A DNA stretch of 64,000 nt, from positions 91,969,501 to 92,033,500 of the forward strand of contig CM027379.1 in NCBI GenBank assembly GCA_015680905.1, written 5' to 3'. This stretch comes from Coptis chinensis. Lineage: Eukaryota > Streptophyta > Magnoliopsida > Ranunculales > Ranunculaceae. Under the pieces are notes generated by a model, which had not been told where the DNA came from, did not search any database, and saw only the letters and a list, made by a program, of their open reading frames with translations. The first letter of the stretch is position 1, and each line of letters starts with the position of its first letter. This document shows, piece after piece, positions 38,101 to 50,264 of the stretch. Both the position numbers and the translations under genes were made by a program.

Positions 38101-38475
38101 TGAGAACTGTATATGAGTTAATGGAATATATTGAACAAATAAAGACCACTAATCATGCTAGAAGTCCATATATTTCAAGCTAAATAGTTTTCGTATATAG
38201 AATTTCATCTTAATTTTCTATATAGATTCTCTATTTTCCATACATTTTAAGAAATTCACAAGAAGACAATGGCAAGTAGTGTGATGTGCTTGGTTATTAT
38301 TTACAGGTCCTCATAGGGTTAGCAAAAAGAAAATGGTAGTGGCACTTTCAGATTTCAGTTTATCCATCTATATTTTGGTTGACATAATGCAAGTCCAAGT
38401 ATTACAGTCCCTAGGACTCTTGAGTTGGCTGCTCCACAGGTTATTCTTTGAACTCAATTCGGAGTTGTCAATGAT
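32200..38475 (+). other. Anonymous region with scattered exon-like scraps
   Basis: No complete gene. Exon-like plus-strand scraps include 33063-33183 ([20 protein letters not shown]... up to a GTACC donor) and 35512-35576 (AKSFDVVKPEETIQSLLSQF, then a GTTGG donor). Others are 36050-36238 (a charged coiled-coil piece, KDVQKLKQDVEELN..., then a possible donor) and 36771-36860 (MKDSYEAKRRQAHSYYRKAE). I could not assign them. A GGTGGAGCTRTATAGTAGGTAGAG motif occurs at 34130 and again at 40387. The remainder is AT-rich. Confidence 0.3.
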
Positions 38476-38481
38476 TTTTCA

Positions 38482-38812
38482 GGCAACTGTTGAGGAAGGC
38501 ATTGTAGTTGGTGGAGGGTGCACCCTGTTGAGACTTGCAACAAAGGTTGATGCTATCAGGGATACTCTTGATACCAAGGAACAAAAGGTATATGTCGACA
38601 TATACTTCTTTTGGACTTGAATAACTTTAGTTTACTTTTTCTTTCTTTGTGTAGGAATTATGCATTGTTTTGTTATATTACTTTGCACGGTGTTCATTAT
38701 CATGGGCGGATGGCAGGTTGGGGCAGGTATTGTTAAAAGGGCCTTGAGCTATCCACTAAAGTTAATTGTCAAAAATTCTGGTGACAATGGAAGTGTGGTC
38801 ATGGGGAAGGTA
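38482..38812 (+). pseudogene. CPN60B: Chloroplast chaperonin-60 beta fragment (two exons)
   Basis: Exon 1 (38482-38588) reads [35 protein letters not shown]. Exon 2 (38716-38812) reads [31 protein letters not shown]. These are the apical-to-C-terminal stretch of plastid chaperonin-60 beta, in which EEGIVVGGG is near-invariant. The intron between them begins GTATATG and ends GGCAG. The upstream side ends ATTTTTCAG and the downstream side begins GTAAGC, so exon borders are preserved. That rules out a retrocopy and points to copying at DNA level. About 65 of roughly 600 codons remain. Substitutions at usually fixed sites (VGAGIV for VGADIV, NSGDNG for NAGVNG) suggest loss of constraint. Confidence 0.88.
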
Positions 38813-38819
38813 AGCATTT

Positions 38820-41715
38820 CACCGGGTAAACTGAACAAGGATTTTATTATTGGTTTTGAATTTTAGTGGGTTTGTTCTACTTTGATGCTTGGGTGTCGAT
38901 TTCATAACATCACAGTGTAAAGAAAAATAAACAAATATAAAAGTATTATACATCCTGATATCTCTTTATTCCTTTATGTTTTTCCACTGAGGATAACAAA
39001 TTTGTTGTGTTCATTGTTTTTCAGTTGGTGCATCTTTAGTTTAATTTTATAGTCGTTAAACACTTATATAATTTAGCATACATTGAATAACCCAACCTAC
39101 ACAATTTAGGATGATGAGTGTACTTGGTAGGTTGGGGAGAGTTAATATGGCTAACAGGATTTTCAAGACAGCGATTTTCATGAAATTATTGGTTATAAGA
39201 TGATTCCAGTTGCACATGATGAAATAATTTCACTTACCACTATAATCGCCAAACATTACGCATTCACTTTCTATCAGCAACACAGAGGTAGGTATTTTGG
39301 TCTTATTCTTCTCACGAGTTGGCGAGAATGCTTATAAGTGATATTAGAGGGCCATGTCAGCATAACTTTAAACAATGACACTTCTTAATTGTAAAGGAGG
39401 ACAATTTCTTATATTATTATGTATGAAACCCCAAATCAAACTACATCAGTCCCATTGGATTGGAAGACTGTAGGTTTTTACCGTTCACCTACTTCAGTTT
39501 TAAGTGGTAAGGTTAACTGCTTGAACCAACTTCTTTCTTTTGAACCCGCCTGCTTTTGGGTTTTCCAATACGTTCATATACATGGCCTATTACATGGTTT
39601 TTGAATGAAACTAATGCATTACATGTTCCTCAATTTGAGAATCAATTTATCTGTTTTTGTATTATTTGAATACTGATATGTGGCACATGCCATGCTAAGT
39701 TACTTAGGGCTTGGTTATTACATAGCTTATGCTTAGGTTTTGCCATATTTGAATACCCTCATGATCACACCATCACAACATGTTTGCATATACACCATCC
39801 TGTATCACACCATGTTAATAGTAATCTTATACAAGTAGTTGAATACATATTTGAGGAGCTTCCAAATCTCAAGAAAATGGTTTCAAATTCACGATCCTTC
39901 AAAGTCTACTCCTTAAAGATTGTAAAAGGGGATGATTTTTGGTTTATTATGTGTTTGCCGCTGAAAAATTACCCTTAGCTTCTAAACTTCATAATGGCTC
40001 TTAATCTGGCTTGGGTACTTATTGTTTGTCTTTAATAATGAGTGATTGATATGGTGGTCTTACTTACAAGTAGACTGGATTTGTAGGGATTTTTTCAATG
40101 TTTCTCTATGATTGGTAGCTTGAATGGTGTATTTAGTAGATAATATTTTGTTACTTACAGATCTAATCAATAATGTTATTTATGTTACATTTCATTTCCA
40201 ACTAACCATTGCCATATTTCAGGTTGTGAGGTTGACTCTAATGATTATCAGGATTGACTGATTATGATTTTAGTTTATGATCCACGACTTGGAATATATC
40301 AATTAAATATCTATTAATTGCTTCCAGGGGTGACAAAATTTGCAAGAATAAAATTAGGTTGGTTTTTAACACTAGATCCATGAGAAGGTGGAGCTATATA
40401 GTAGGTAGAGCTATTATATCAATTTTAAGTCCATTTAGCATTTGTGTTTATGATAGAGTATACTTTATTTTTGTTGTTTTAATTCTTTTGAAGATTGTGA
40501 ACTGTAGTTGATTGGTTTAGGAGTTCTGCTAGGTAAAAATGGCAAGGAGTGATTTACAATAAGGAAAGCAGCTCTTTGGAGGTGGGGAAGAAGGAAGATA
40601 AAACTTGAATTCCCTCACCGAAGAACCCCCATGGTTTGCTTCGTTGAAATCTCCATCAACTTACAATTATTAGATAAAAGTTGGCAACTTAGTTCAGGTT
40701 TTATGTGCTTAGTTATTCGTTGACATATCCCAATCTAATTAAATTTTCTTACATTTCAAGCAGATTTCTCAGCATATTATTCTTCATCGTCGTAGAAAAA
40801 TCGTTGGTTTACACTAACAACCGGCTATGTAAGCAAATCAACACACCTTATGCCAATGGGGAGACAAATCCTTGGATGTGGCAGGTATCTAGATTACAAC
40901 TCTGTCTTGATATTTACATTCACAAATTAATTTTTCGACCACATAATCTTTTCACATGATTAAATGTATATATACCATAATAAAGGCTACATGAAATATT
41001 CAAGGTAATCCATGTACTTTGTATTCAAGTATTCAACTTACATATGAGCAGTAGCATTGTATTTCAAACAAATCTCCCTTAGTAATATGCTCCTCAACTA
41101 ACACCATTACAGTTTTTTTTTCTTTTACATTTTTAGTTAGTATTAAAGAGTAAATTAAACTAAGTTTTAACTATATTCCTCCAGCAAGTGCAGGTGATTA
41201 TGATTTCAGTAGGTAAGCCATTTGTGTTTAAAATCATTATAGTCATACATCATCTGACCTTCTCCTACAGTAATAAAACTTTAGAAATTTAGTTGTCCTT
41301 CAAGTAAAATTTTTCTAAACTATCAGAGAAATTTTGCAAATAGTAATAAATTTTAAAGACTGAAAGTTAATCACAGTCTTTCTTCTTTACATCATTAACT
41401 CTCCCATCTCTTTCTTTTGTGAGGGTCTTCCATTTTCCATATATCGTCCACCTCTAATATTATTATTATTATTATTATTATTTATTTTTTAAGCTTTGCT
41501 TTGATATTTTATTTGTCCATTTTCCTATTTGATTATTTTTTTGTTTAAGTTATTGAATAACTTTTGAATCTATTGCCCATGTCACTTTGGTTTTTTTATA
41601 TTATGATGGAATTGACTTGAATATCATTTACCTTTTTTGGAAGTTTGACATGAACCATCTCTTGCTAAATTTCGTTGTATTTACTTTGGGGGTTGTTTGT
41701 GTTCTGTTGTTTGTA
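38820..41715. other. Intergenic between two gene fragments, nothing recognised
   Basis: AT-rich sequence. Only the short repeated motif at 40387 and an ATT microsatellite at 41455-41481 stand out. Confidence 0.4.
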
Positions 41716-41716
41716 G

Positions 41717-41902
41717 ATCCAGCAGATTTGGGAGGTTCCAGGGTATTAATTGTGTTATTGCTGGTAAAAATCTTTATCTGATGTTCAGCTGTAACACTGG
41801 AGATGAAATGGGAATGCACATGGTCTCTAAAGGTGTTCAAAATGTAATGGACTTTCTTCAGAATGATTTCCCTGACATGGAAGTCATCAATATCTCCGTT
41901 TA
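41717..41902 (+). pseudogene. HMGR: HMG-CoA reductase fragment (one exon)
   Basis: After an intron-like TTGTTTGTAG, the frame [61 protein letters not shown] runs to a stop at 41900. This is the catalytic-domain segment of plant 3-hydroxy-3-methylglutaryl-CoA reductase, including the NADPH-binding GD.MGM..V..G motif. The enzyme's membrane region and the catalytic His region are absent. The acceptor splice site is kept, so the copy was made from DNA. It lies on the same strand as the CPN60-beta fragment. Confidence 0.9.
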
Positions 41903-41904
41903 GA

Positions 41905-43100
41905 TGCCACTCACTTTTTAATTTGGCAAATGTAATTGCCATTCTTGATTAACAAATTAAATGTCGGTGGATGTATTTTTTATTTGATATTTGGTTTTAA
42001 ATTGGCAAGGAATTTATGTTCAAACAAGAGGCTATGAACTGGATTGGATTGAAATGTTGAGGGCAGTTTTTTGTTTGTGAAGCTAGTATCAAAGTAGATG
42101 TGGTGAAGAAACCAAACAAACATTTTTTTTTTTTTTTGTTTTAAGGAGTCTATTTTCCATGTTTGTTTCAGTGGGATGATTTCTCGTTGTTGCTCTTCCT
42201 AAAGAACATCGTCATCATCATCTTGCACATGCCCAATAACTTGGTGGTCATTAACCAGATACACCCTTTTAATTATTAGATTCATATGCTTATTTTCATA
42301 TATTGGGTATTGAACTTTTTACTGTAATGCATTTTGGGTATTGTTTTCAATTTAAATTGGATATATTGGATAATTGAAGTATAGGTTTTGTGTTAATGAA
42401 TTGATTTTAATGAGCATTTTAAAGATGGGTTTAACATTGAATTAAATTAATTGAGCTGACTGGATGATTCTGTAACACTATATAGAATTAGTTCATCGCA
42501 ATCTAATTGAAGCCAATGTGTTTGGATTTTATTTTCCTCTGTTGGATTTTCTTCTTATTGTATAATTTTGTCTGAGCACTGAGAGAAGTTTGGCTCGAGG
42601 TCTGTGAATCCCAATTTAAGAAGACTTTGGGCTTTAAAATGAGTAGATATCAATACATATATTATTTATTCAAGTGGACTTTGGATTTTTGAGTCATTAT
42701 TAGCTATCAACTGTCAATGTAGCAAGTCCGGCCACAGTATGTGATCGGAGATAGGATTTAAAATCTATGTGGGCAGCAAAGCATCAATAAAGTCTATATG
42801 TTCAAACTCTCTTAAGAAAATTCAAAATCTCAAAGGGCTAGAGGACGCACCATGGTACTGCAGAAGCTTGCTTGCAGCCCATAAAAATATCTATAGGCCG
42901 GGATCAAACTCTCAAATACAACCATGTGTACCGAGAAGTAAATGGTGCACCCGATGTAATGGCTAGCTTATCTCATTCCATAAAGGTTCTCATGAATGTA
43001 CTATTCCTCCACTGGATAAAAGTCTAATTGATATTGTAACAAACAAAATTAATCGAATGATTTACATCAGGTTTTAATGCAAGCGAGGATTTGCCTAACC
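41905..43100. other. Intergenic; one unrecognised open segment
   Basis: A 65-codon open stretch (42769-42966, GSKASIKSICSNSLKKIQNL...) contains several Cys residues but matches no family I know. Otherwise AT-rich. Confidence 0.35.
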
Positions 43101-43101
43101 C

Positions 43102-43222
<121 letters not shown>

Positions 43223-43324
43223 TTAGAAGTACATACTTATTTTAAGTTAAAATAAGTATGTAAGTAAAACTTCACTTAGACAATGAATTCAAATGTAATA
43301 TTTTGTAGATATGATATATTCACC

Positions 43325-43440
43325 ATAAAGATCATCTCCACAAAAATTCAGCTCATTTAGAAACCTCTAACCTAGATAAAAATTGAGGTCATTTTTAAGA
43401 AAAAATCTAACGGTTAAGAAATGTTGAGGTTTTGCAATCA
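43325..43440. repeat. MITE-like fragment shared with 61.95-62.04 kb
   Basis: ATTGAGGTCATTTTTAAGAA...CTAACGGTTAAGAAATGTTGAGG recurs at about 61955-62010 with very few differences. The adjoining AACCTCTAACCTAGATAAA arm appears there in inverted order. Probably two decayed copies of one MITE. Confidence 0.6.
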
Positions 43441-43752
43441 TATATATATATATATATATACAGCCCCGCTCTTAGACGGACGTCACTTTACGGACTTTAC
43501 TTAAAAACCGAAATTTCCAAATATAATCTCGCAAAGGGTTTTCTCAAAACTCTCTCACTCGCTCCCTCTCTCCAACTTCTTTTTTTTCAGAGACAGAGTT
43601 GACAGAAAGTAGAAAAGAATCCAAGTAAAGATTTCAGTTTCAACACTGAAATCCCAGCAAAAGAATAATTACGTTTTCTTAGTCACATACTCATATTCGT
43701 TTCAATCTCCTCAGATCTCCTTCGTTTTTCGTTTAATGCTAGGAGATCTACT

Positions 43753-44043
43753 ATGACGAATTCACTCATTCGAATAGGTACCATTGAAGGGGATTTGGTT
43801 AAAAGAGCTTTAGCCACTTTGATTCGACCTTCATCACATCATCAAAGAAGAAGAGTAGCTTTTCAACCAGGAGTTGAAACTACGAGTGACAGGGAGGATT
43901 TGGAAAGAATAGTAGTTGAGTCATCCTCATGTTGTCTTGGTAGTAAAGTTCTTTTAGATGTAATTTTTGTCTTCTTTTCATGTATTTTTTTTCAAGTGCT
44001 AGAAGGCAAACTCTCTTTGCTTGAGCTTGCAAAATATACATGA
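43753..44043 (+). CDS. Open frame reading out of the left arm of element A, unknown
   Basis: 96 codons from ATG at 43753: TNSLIRIGTIEGDLVKRALA TLIRPSSHHQRRRVAF... The first 40 codons lie inside the inverted arm, so the same reading exists at the right end in opposite orientation, broken further in. The tail is hydrophobic and probably intron-derived. No family recognised. It may be a captured 5' exon rather than a working gene. Confidence 0.3.
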   Translation: MTNSLIRIGTIEGDLVKRALATLIRPSSHHQRRRVAFQPGVETTSDREDLERIVVESSSCCLGSKVLLDVIFVFFSCIFFQVLEGKLSLLELAKYT

Positions 44044-45038
44044 GCGAGAACTGAGAAGAAATTATATTTACCAGGGAGGAGTTAATGTTTGATGACATTT
44101 TCTGATGTACTTTCTAGTGTTACTTGAAGAGTTGGTTTTTTTTTCGTTAAACCAATACTTTTCATTCATGAACTAATATGATTATAGTAAGCACACAAGC
44201 CAAAACAGGTTATAGGGAACAAATAACATAACTTGAAAACAGCCAACTTAAAGACTTGGCTTGAAGCTATATAATAGAACTTTGAACCTTTTCGGAGTCA
44301 AAGGTTATATAGAGTTTGTATGTTTTGATATTCTCTTCATGAGATTTGGCTTGGTGAGTTAGGTCTTGGGGACATCTTTTGCAATGCAGAGAAACATGTT
44401 TCTGGCTTATGTGGATCATTAATGGGTCGTTACTTTTACAGTTATCATAAAGAAATGGTATTTCAATTTGTTAATTCTCATGATTAATTTATGGGATGCT
44501 AATTAGTCTTGGTGATTGGGTTGAACTGCTAATTAGTTTTGCAATTAGGTTCCTAGAACAGGTTAAGCAGGTAGAAGTGCCGCAATTTAAATAATGAATG
44601 CCAGTTTCCACATTCTAGAGGATTTTCTGTTACAGCACTTGAGGCAAATTTGGAGAACATTCAATCTGAACTTCTGAAGGACTTGAGACCCCTTGGAGAA
44701 ATGAGACCTCTTTGAGCTGCGGCTTTGTCATAAAGTGGCGGTTCGCTAATGTCTTGCAAAGACCGTGATAAGAGCACTGAGCTAAAATTTAGAGTGAAAA
44801 ATAACAAATAAGAATTCATTGGAAAATGATGTCTTCTAGACCAGCAAATATCTATCTCATACCATATGGCTTCACAAAGAAGTAGTTTTACATATCAGAG
44901 ATCTAGCTCTCTCGAGTGATATTTAAATGAAATAGCACAATACAAAATCAAACCTTTTCTTCTTATTGATATATTTTAAGGACAACACTTTACTCAACCA
45001 CTCCAATCAGCCATGGAGGTGAAGACCCAAACAAAATA

Positions 45039-45675
<637 letters not shown>

Positions 45676-46411
45676 CTAACTCCTTCAAAAAAGAATCGTA
45701 GATACAAGCCTAACAACTAGATAATACACAAGTATGTCTATTTATAAAAAAATATATTTTCTGCCACAGTTTCTACTTGGAAAAGTGTCCTTTCATCTTT
45801 GATCTCCTCTTTTGTTCATCTCTTCATCTTCAATTGCTTGGACTTGGTAGATGTATCTCCGGCTGGGGAAAACTGGGAGAACAGAAAAGATTAAGGGTTC
45901 GAAGAAATAATACAAACGAACCTATTTCTTCTATATCATAAAGATTCAATATGGTTGAAAAGCTGGTTGAAATAATACAAACGAACCTGGTTGAAAAGCT
46001 GCTCTTCTTCTTTGATGATGTGATGAAGGTCGAATCAAAGCGGCTAAAGCTCTTTTAACCAAATCCTCTTCAACAGTACCAATTCGAACGAGTGAATTTG
46101 TCATAGCAGATCTCCTAGCATTAAACGAAAAACGAAGGAGATTTGAGGAGATTGAAACGAATATGAGTATGCGACTAAGAAAATGTAATTATTTTTTTGC
46201 TGGTGTTGAAACTAAAATCTTTACTGGGATTCTTTTCTACTTTCTGTTAACTCTCTGTCTCTAAAAAAACCAGAAGTTGGAGAGAGAATAGGAGAGAGGG
46301 AGCGAGTGATAGAGTTTGGAGAAACCCTTCACGAGATTATATTTGGAAATTTTAGTTTTTAACTAAAGTCCGTAAATGGACGTCTGTCTAGGAGCGGGGC
46401 TATATATATAT

Positions 46412-46749
46412 ATAAAGATGTATATATAAAGGAAAAGCACAAATCCAGTTGGAGAAAGTCGAAAGGGCTATATAATAATCAACATAGATGACAACTTGAT
46501 CAAGGTAGATGACTATATTTGAAGTCACTGGACTTCAATGTACTTGCAAAAAATTGTTTTTAGTGCTATTAATCTTAATCGTTGGTTTGGGTTTTCATTT
46601 CCTACTTTTATTGAAAGCGTATGACATTCTGTTGTAGTTAGTGGCATTTTGTTGTAGTTAGAGAAGTTTGTACGTGTATAATCATCTTTTACTTTTCACG
46701 AATATGTGAAGGTATATCAAATTTTTAACTCTTTCTGATCATTTCATTG
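46412..46749. repeat. Dispersed repeat C, copy 2 (between elements A and B)
   Basis: Reverse complement of 23050-23372, running from the TA-rich flank of element A up to TGATCATTTCATTGAG, where element B begins. Its final GCGTGGCC terminus is missing here, and so are the outer dozen bases of B, so a small deletion appears to have joined the two. Confidence 0.8.
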
Positions 46750-47261
46750 AGACGGACATCCGTAAAACCCGTAAAACGGACTTAATTAAAAAGTGAAATA
46801 TCACTCGAAATATACTTTAAAAATCGGGATCCTATTTTAGAAAACCCCAAACCTCACTTCTATTCCCTCTATTCTCTCTCAATATTACTGCGACTCTCTC
46901 CCTCCTGGTACTCTCTTTCTCTATAAAAGAGTTTCTCTTTTCTCTCTTTCTCATCTTATAAGTCTAAACCAAAAAAATTGACCGGCTTTACCTATACAAG
47001 CTTTGCGAATCTCAATTACATGTAAGTTTAGTTTTTTTTTTTGCTAACATCAATATCCATTATTGCATCTTCAAAGAAACCAACTGTTCATCATTGTTTG
47101 TGCTTGCTTTAGTAGTTACCAGTTTCAAGTTCACACATTAGTGAGTCTTTGCGGGTTATGCCAGTAGCTTGGTTACATAGTTCAATATTGAAAATAGTGA
47201 TGGGTTTCGATCACCACCATTGTGTATATATTGTTCTCTATTTATTGTGATGGTGGCTCAG

Positions 47262-47570
47262 GGAAATTGAAGACAGAATGTATTGACTGGTGGGTCGAGG
47301 ATCTCTCAGTTTTGGGGATTGATTTCTATTAGAGAGTGATATCTGCGTTAAGAAGATCAGGTGTTCATCCTGACAGCATTATTACGTCTTTAATGCATTA
47401 TGCTCAGACGTCACTGGAGGGTATTGGAAAAAATGAAGTTTAGGATCAAACAAAGATAAACCCACAATGCGGAATGGCTCAAAATGAACCCAAGGTGATT
47501 ATGGAAATTCTTGTAAGTCTTCTTCCATCAGAGAAAAGCACTTCCATTCCTCTGAATTTTCTCTTTGGAA
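47262..47570 (+). pseudogene. NPH3-family fragment in the left arm of element B
   Basis: Reads DWWVEDLSVLGIDFY, then a TAG, then RVISALRRSGVHPDSIITSLMHYAQTSLEGIGKN and, after a second stop, INPQCGMAQNEPKVIMEILV SLLPSEKSTSIPLNFLFG. This is the start and middle of the NPH3 domain of BTB/NPH3 proteins, plant adaptors of CUL3 ubiquitin ligases in phototropism and organ development. The BTB domain is absent. The same sequence lies in the right arm in opposite orientation. Confidence 0.85.
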
Positions 47571-47992
47571 ATCAAGTTACTAATGTGAGCTTCTTCGGAT
47601 TGGCTCAAGGCAATGCAAGAGGGACAGTTCCCTCGGCAGGGATTGCAGTTTACAAAGTCTGTTGGGAAGAAGGATGTGATGCACAAGATATTTTGTCTGC
47701 TTTTGATGATGCTATTAGTGTTAGTGTGGACATACTTTCAGTCTCATTAGGCGGAGAGAAGTCAGATGACTATTTGATTGATCCAATCGCCATCGGTGCA
47801 TTCCATGCCATGCAGAATGGGATCCTCACCTCACAATCTGCTGTAAATAATGGTCCTGAACAAGGATCAGTTTCGAGCATTGCTCCTTGGATCCTAAGTG
47901 TTGCAACGAGCAACACTGATCGGAAAATCATAGATAAAGTTATCCTCGGTGACAACACCACTTTAGTGGTGAGAATGACTCGTTGCATTTAA
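47474..47992 (+). CDS. Chimeric open frame: NPH3 piece fused to subtilase piece
   Basis: One uninterrupted 172-codon frame. Residues 1-35 (MAQNEPKVIMEILVSLLPSE KSTSIPLNFLFG) are NPH3 domain. From about residue 36 it is a cucumisin-like subtilisin protease fragment: NQVTNVSFFGLAQGNARGTV PSAGIAVYKVCWEEGCDAQDILSAFDDAI..., with IAIGAFHAMQNGILTSQSAVNNGPEQGSVSS covering the substrate-binding Asn region. The usual N-G is altered: SAGNSGP of the family is SAVNNGP here. The catalytic Asp, His and Ser parts are outside the piece, so it cannot be a protease. The join falls at GGAAAT, shared by FLFGN and the family's AGN, suggesting microhomology. A CT-rich, TATA-containing arm lies upstream. Whether it is transcribed is unknown; two stops interrupt the NPH3 reading just before its ATG. 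Confidence 0.6.
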   Translation: MAQNEPKVIMEILVSLLPSEKSTSIPLNFLFGNQVTNVSFFGLAQGNARGTVPSAGIAVYKVCWEEGCDAQDILSAFDDAISVSVDILSVSLGGEKSDDYLIDPIAIGAFHAMQNGILTSQSAVNNGPEQGSVSSIAPWILSVATSNTDRKIIDKVILGDNTTLVVRMTRCI

Positions 47993-47999
47993 GTATACG

Positions 48000-48850
48000 T
48001 AGTTCTAGTTTTTTCAATTGTTACTATATTGTTTGGTCGTTTGTTTTTCTGTTTGGTTAGGCTGGGAGAATGGAAAACCGAAGTTGGCAGTGGCAGTGGC
48101 AGTGGCAGTGGGTGGCAGTGACAATGGCATGGTAGTGGCAACGGTAATGACATGGTAGTAGCAAGTTGAGTATTCTGGATGCTCAACTTGAGTGGGGGAA
48201 GTATTAAGTTGGTATCGTTGGTAGTATTTGGAAGTTGGCAGTATTGGTAACATTTGGATTTCCATTGGTCTGTCCATAGAGAATAAGGCATTGTAAATTT
48301 CTTCAGTAGACATGTCTTCAGTAATATATTTTCAGTTTTAGTAATGATTGGATGAATATGATGTTGGTACGTTCTCATCTAAGTCAGGATTTGAAGTAGT
48401 AAAAACTTTTTTTTAAAAAGTCAATAATATAATTTCCTATATCTTCTCAAGAGTAAAGCCAGGTATCACTTTCATCTGTTAAAAAGTTGTTTTTGTATAA
48501 TAATCAAGTTGTCAGAAAATTTATGACTTGTTATTATTTTTAGCTAATAATCAAGTGTGTAACAAAAATCGCACTAGCAACAAAGACTACTGGCAAAGAC
48601 AGTTTGAAGCCCATCTTGTACTAACTGCTAGAATAATGTTGAAGTATATATATCAAATTCAGAATGGATATGATACATTTGCAGCACTTGAATGCAGAAT
48701 GGATATCAAATCAAATGGGCTTCTTCAATGATGTTTGGACAAATAAAAACTAGAGTTGCGAGACCAGTAAATTTAATGTCTCAATTTCCTTTCCGAGATC
48801 AATCTGTTTTCAAACACTTCAAAAGCTCTCATGAACACAAGAAATAGAAG
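48000..48850. other. Spacer in element B with a short (GGCAGT)n run
   Basis: After the chimeric frame comes TTTTTCAATTGTTACTATATT and a GGCAGT repeat at 48083-48122 with related GGCAATGG/GGTAGTGG units to 48170. The rest is AT-rich with no gene. Confidence 0.5.
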
Positions 48851-48856
48851 TTTCAC

Positions 48857-49853
48857 TCATCTAGGATGACACACAACACCATCCCCACAACTACCAAAGA
48901 ATAACCTTTTTAGGCAGACTTGCTCCAAGTATAGAACCCGCACTGCCATCTGGACTAGAAAACGATCATTCTGAGCAACATGATTACAGGCCTCTTGAGA
49001 ATGCTTCTGGCAGTCAATGAACTTGCATAGCTTCTTACACTCGTTTTCAGTTAGCATTGGATGAGCCTGAAAAGAGAGTTACAAGAGATTTCTGTTCATA
49101 TTGAAAATGCACTAGGTGTTAGGACTTAGACCAAGGTCCATGATTTTGAGGGAGCCATTTCTGTATATATCTCAAGTCTCAACCCTGATCCCTGAATCAA
49201 GCGAGATAGTTCTCATTCATCCACAAAAATCAAATGTCTCCTATAAAAAGGAAAGTAGATTTCCTACAACCAGAGTTCAGAGACACGACTTAACCAACAA
49301 CGCATTGGAAATGGGCTTGTCCAGTGTTCAAAAGCATTGTAGCAAATATTGCTGAAAGGAATTGGATGTGAGGGACATAATACGCTAGTAACGACAAAAT
49401 GATCAAGAGAGGATGCAGAACGATGTGAAATACTCCACCATTTGGTAGTTCACACCAGAGACATCCAGAAAATGAACTTGCAAATTAATATGATTCATGA
49501 TCCTAAAAATCCACAGAACATCTTGCTTATAACGAGATCTACTAGTCTTCTGAGTTATACAGAGGTTAATTGTATATAACATAAACAAAAGAGTTGGGTG
49601 AGTTACCAGCACGTAATGAAGGAATAAGTAAGTCATCAAGCAAAACCATCTCTAACCGGAAACCAATCCTCCTTTCTAGCTCAAGCTTGCATGCAACTGT
49701 AGCAACAACCGTGATCGCCAATCTCAGCATTCTAAAGAGAAAATTCAGCGGAATGGAAGTGCTTTTCTCTGCTGGAAGAAGACTTACAAGAATTTCCAGA
49801 ATCACCTTGGGTTCATTTTGAGCCATTCCGCATTGTAGGTTTATCTTTGTTTG
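48857..49853 (-). pseudogene. NPH3-family fragment, middle and C-terminal exons, in the interior of element B
   Basis: From high to low coordinates: MAQNEPKVILEILVSLLPAE KSTSIPLNFLF (49827-49735) continues to RMLRLAITVVATVACKLELE RRIGFRLEMVLLDDLLIPSL (the conserved SLLP and DDLLIP blocks). A poorly readable stretch follows near 49560-49410. After a splice acceptor (CTTTTCAG at 49070) comes AHPMLTENECKKLCKFIDCQ KHSQEACNHVAQNDRFLVQM AVRVLYLEQV, the C-terminal NPH3 block with the conserved Tyr-for-phosphorylation region not reached. With the right-arm pieces near 59.9 and 55.75 kb this gives most of one NPH3 domain on the minus strand. Several breaks and missing exons make it non-functional. Confidence 0.85.
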
Positions 49854-50264
49854 ATCCCTGTTTCGACCCCCACCTACGTGGCAAGCGTCCATTAGTAGGG
49901 GTCTCTATTTTATTCGTTTAAACGACAGGGCTAAAGCCTAATTTGCAATACCATTGATCTATATACAGGCACATTAACTCATGTGTCTAAGGCTGAACCT
50001 TAGCCATATGACTTGCCACTAATGTACATTGATTTATGTCCAGATTCATTTCTTATCAAAGAGATAATTATCAGTTGAGAGTTATATTCAATCACAATTA
50101 CTTAAGCTACAAGAATACTAGAGCTACAAGGAGTCTCCACTCTACCTATATAAATATCAAACTATTTTTCATAAAGAACTACGTTCTTGAAACTTGATCC
50201 CATCGATAATTTGGGTACGTAGGCAACCGCAAGGTACAGTCTCATCATTCTCCCGATCACCATC

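Noticed and set aside
47474-47992. Active subtilase gene
   Set aside because: The fragment lacks the catalytic Asp, His and Ser regions and the secretory signal.
48080-48170. Functional motif in the GGCAGT run
   Set aside because: Looks like ordinary slippage repeat following a captured fragment.
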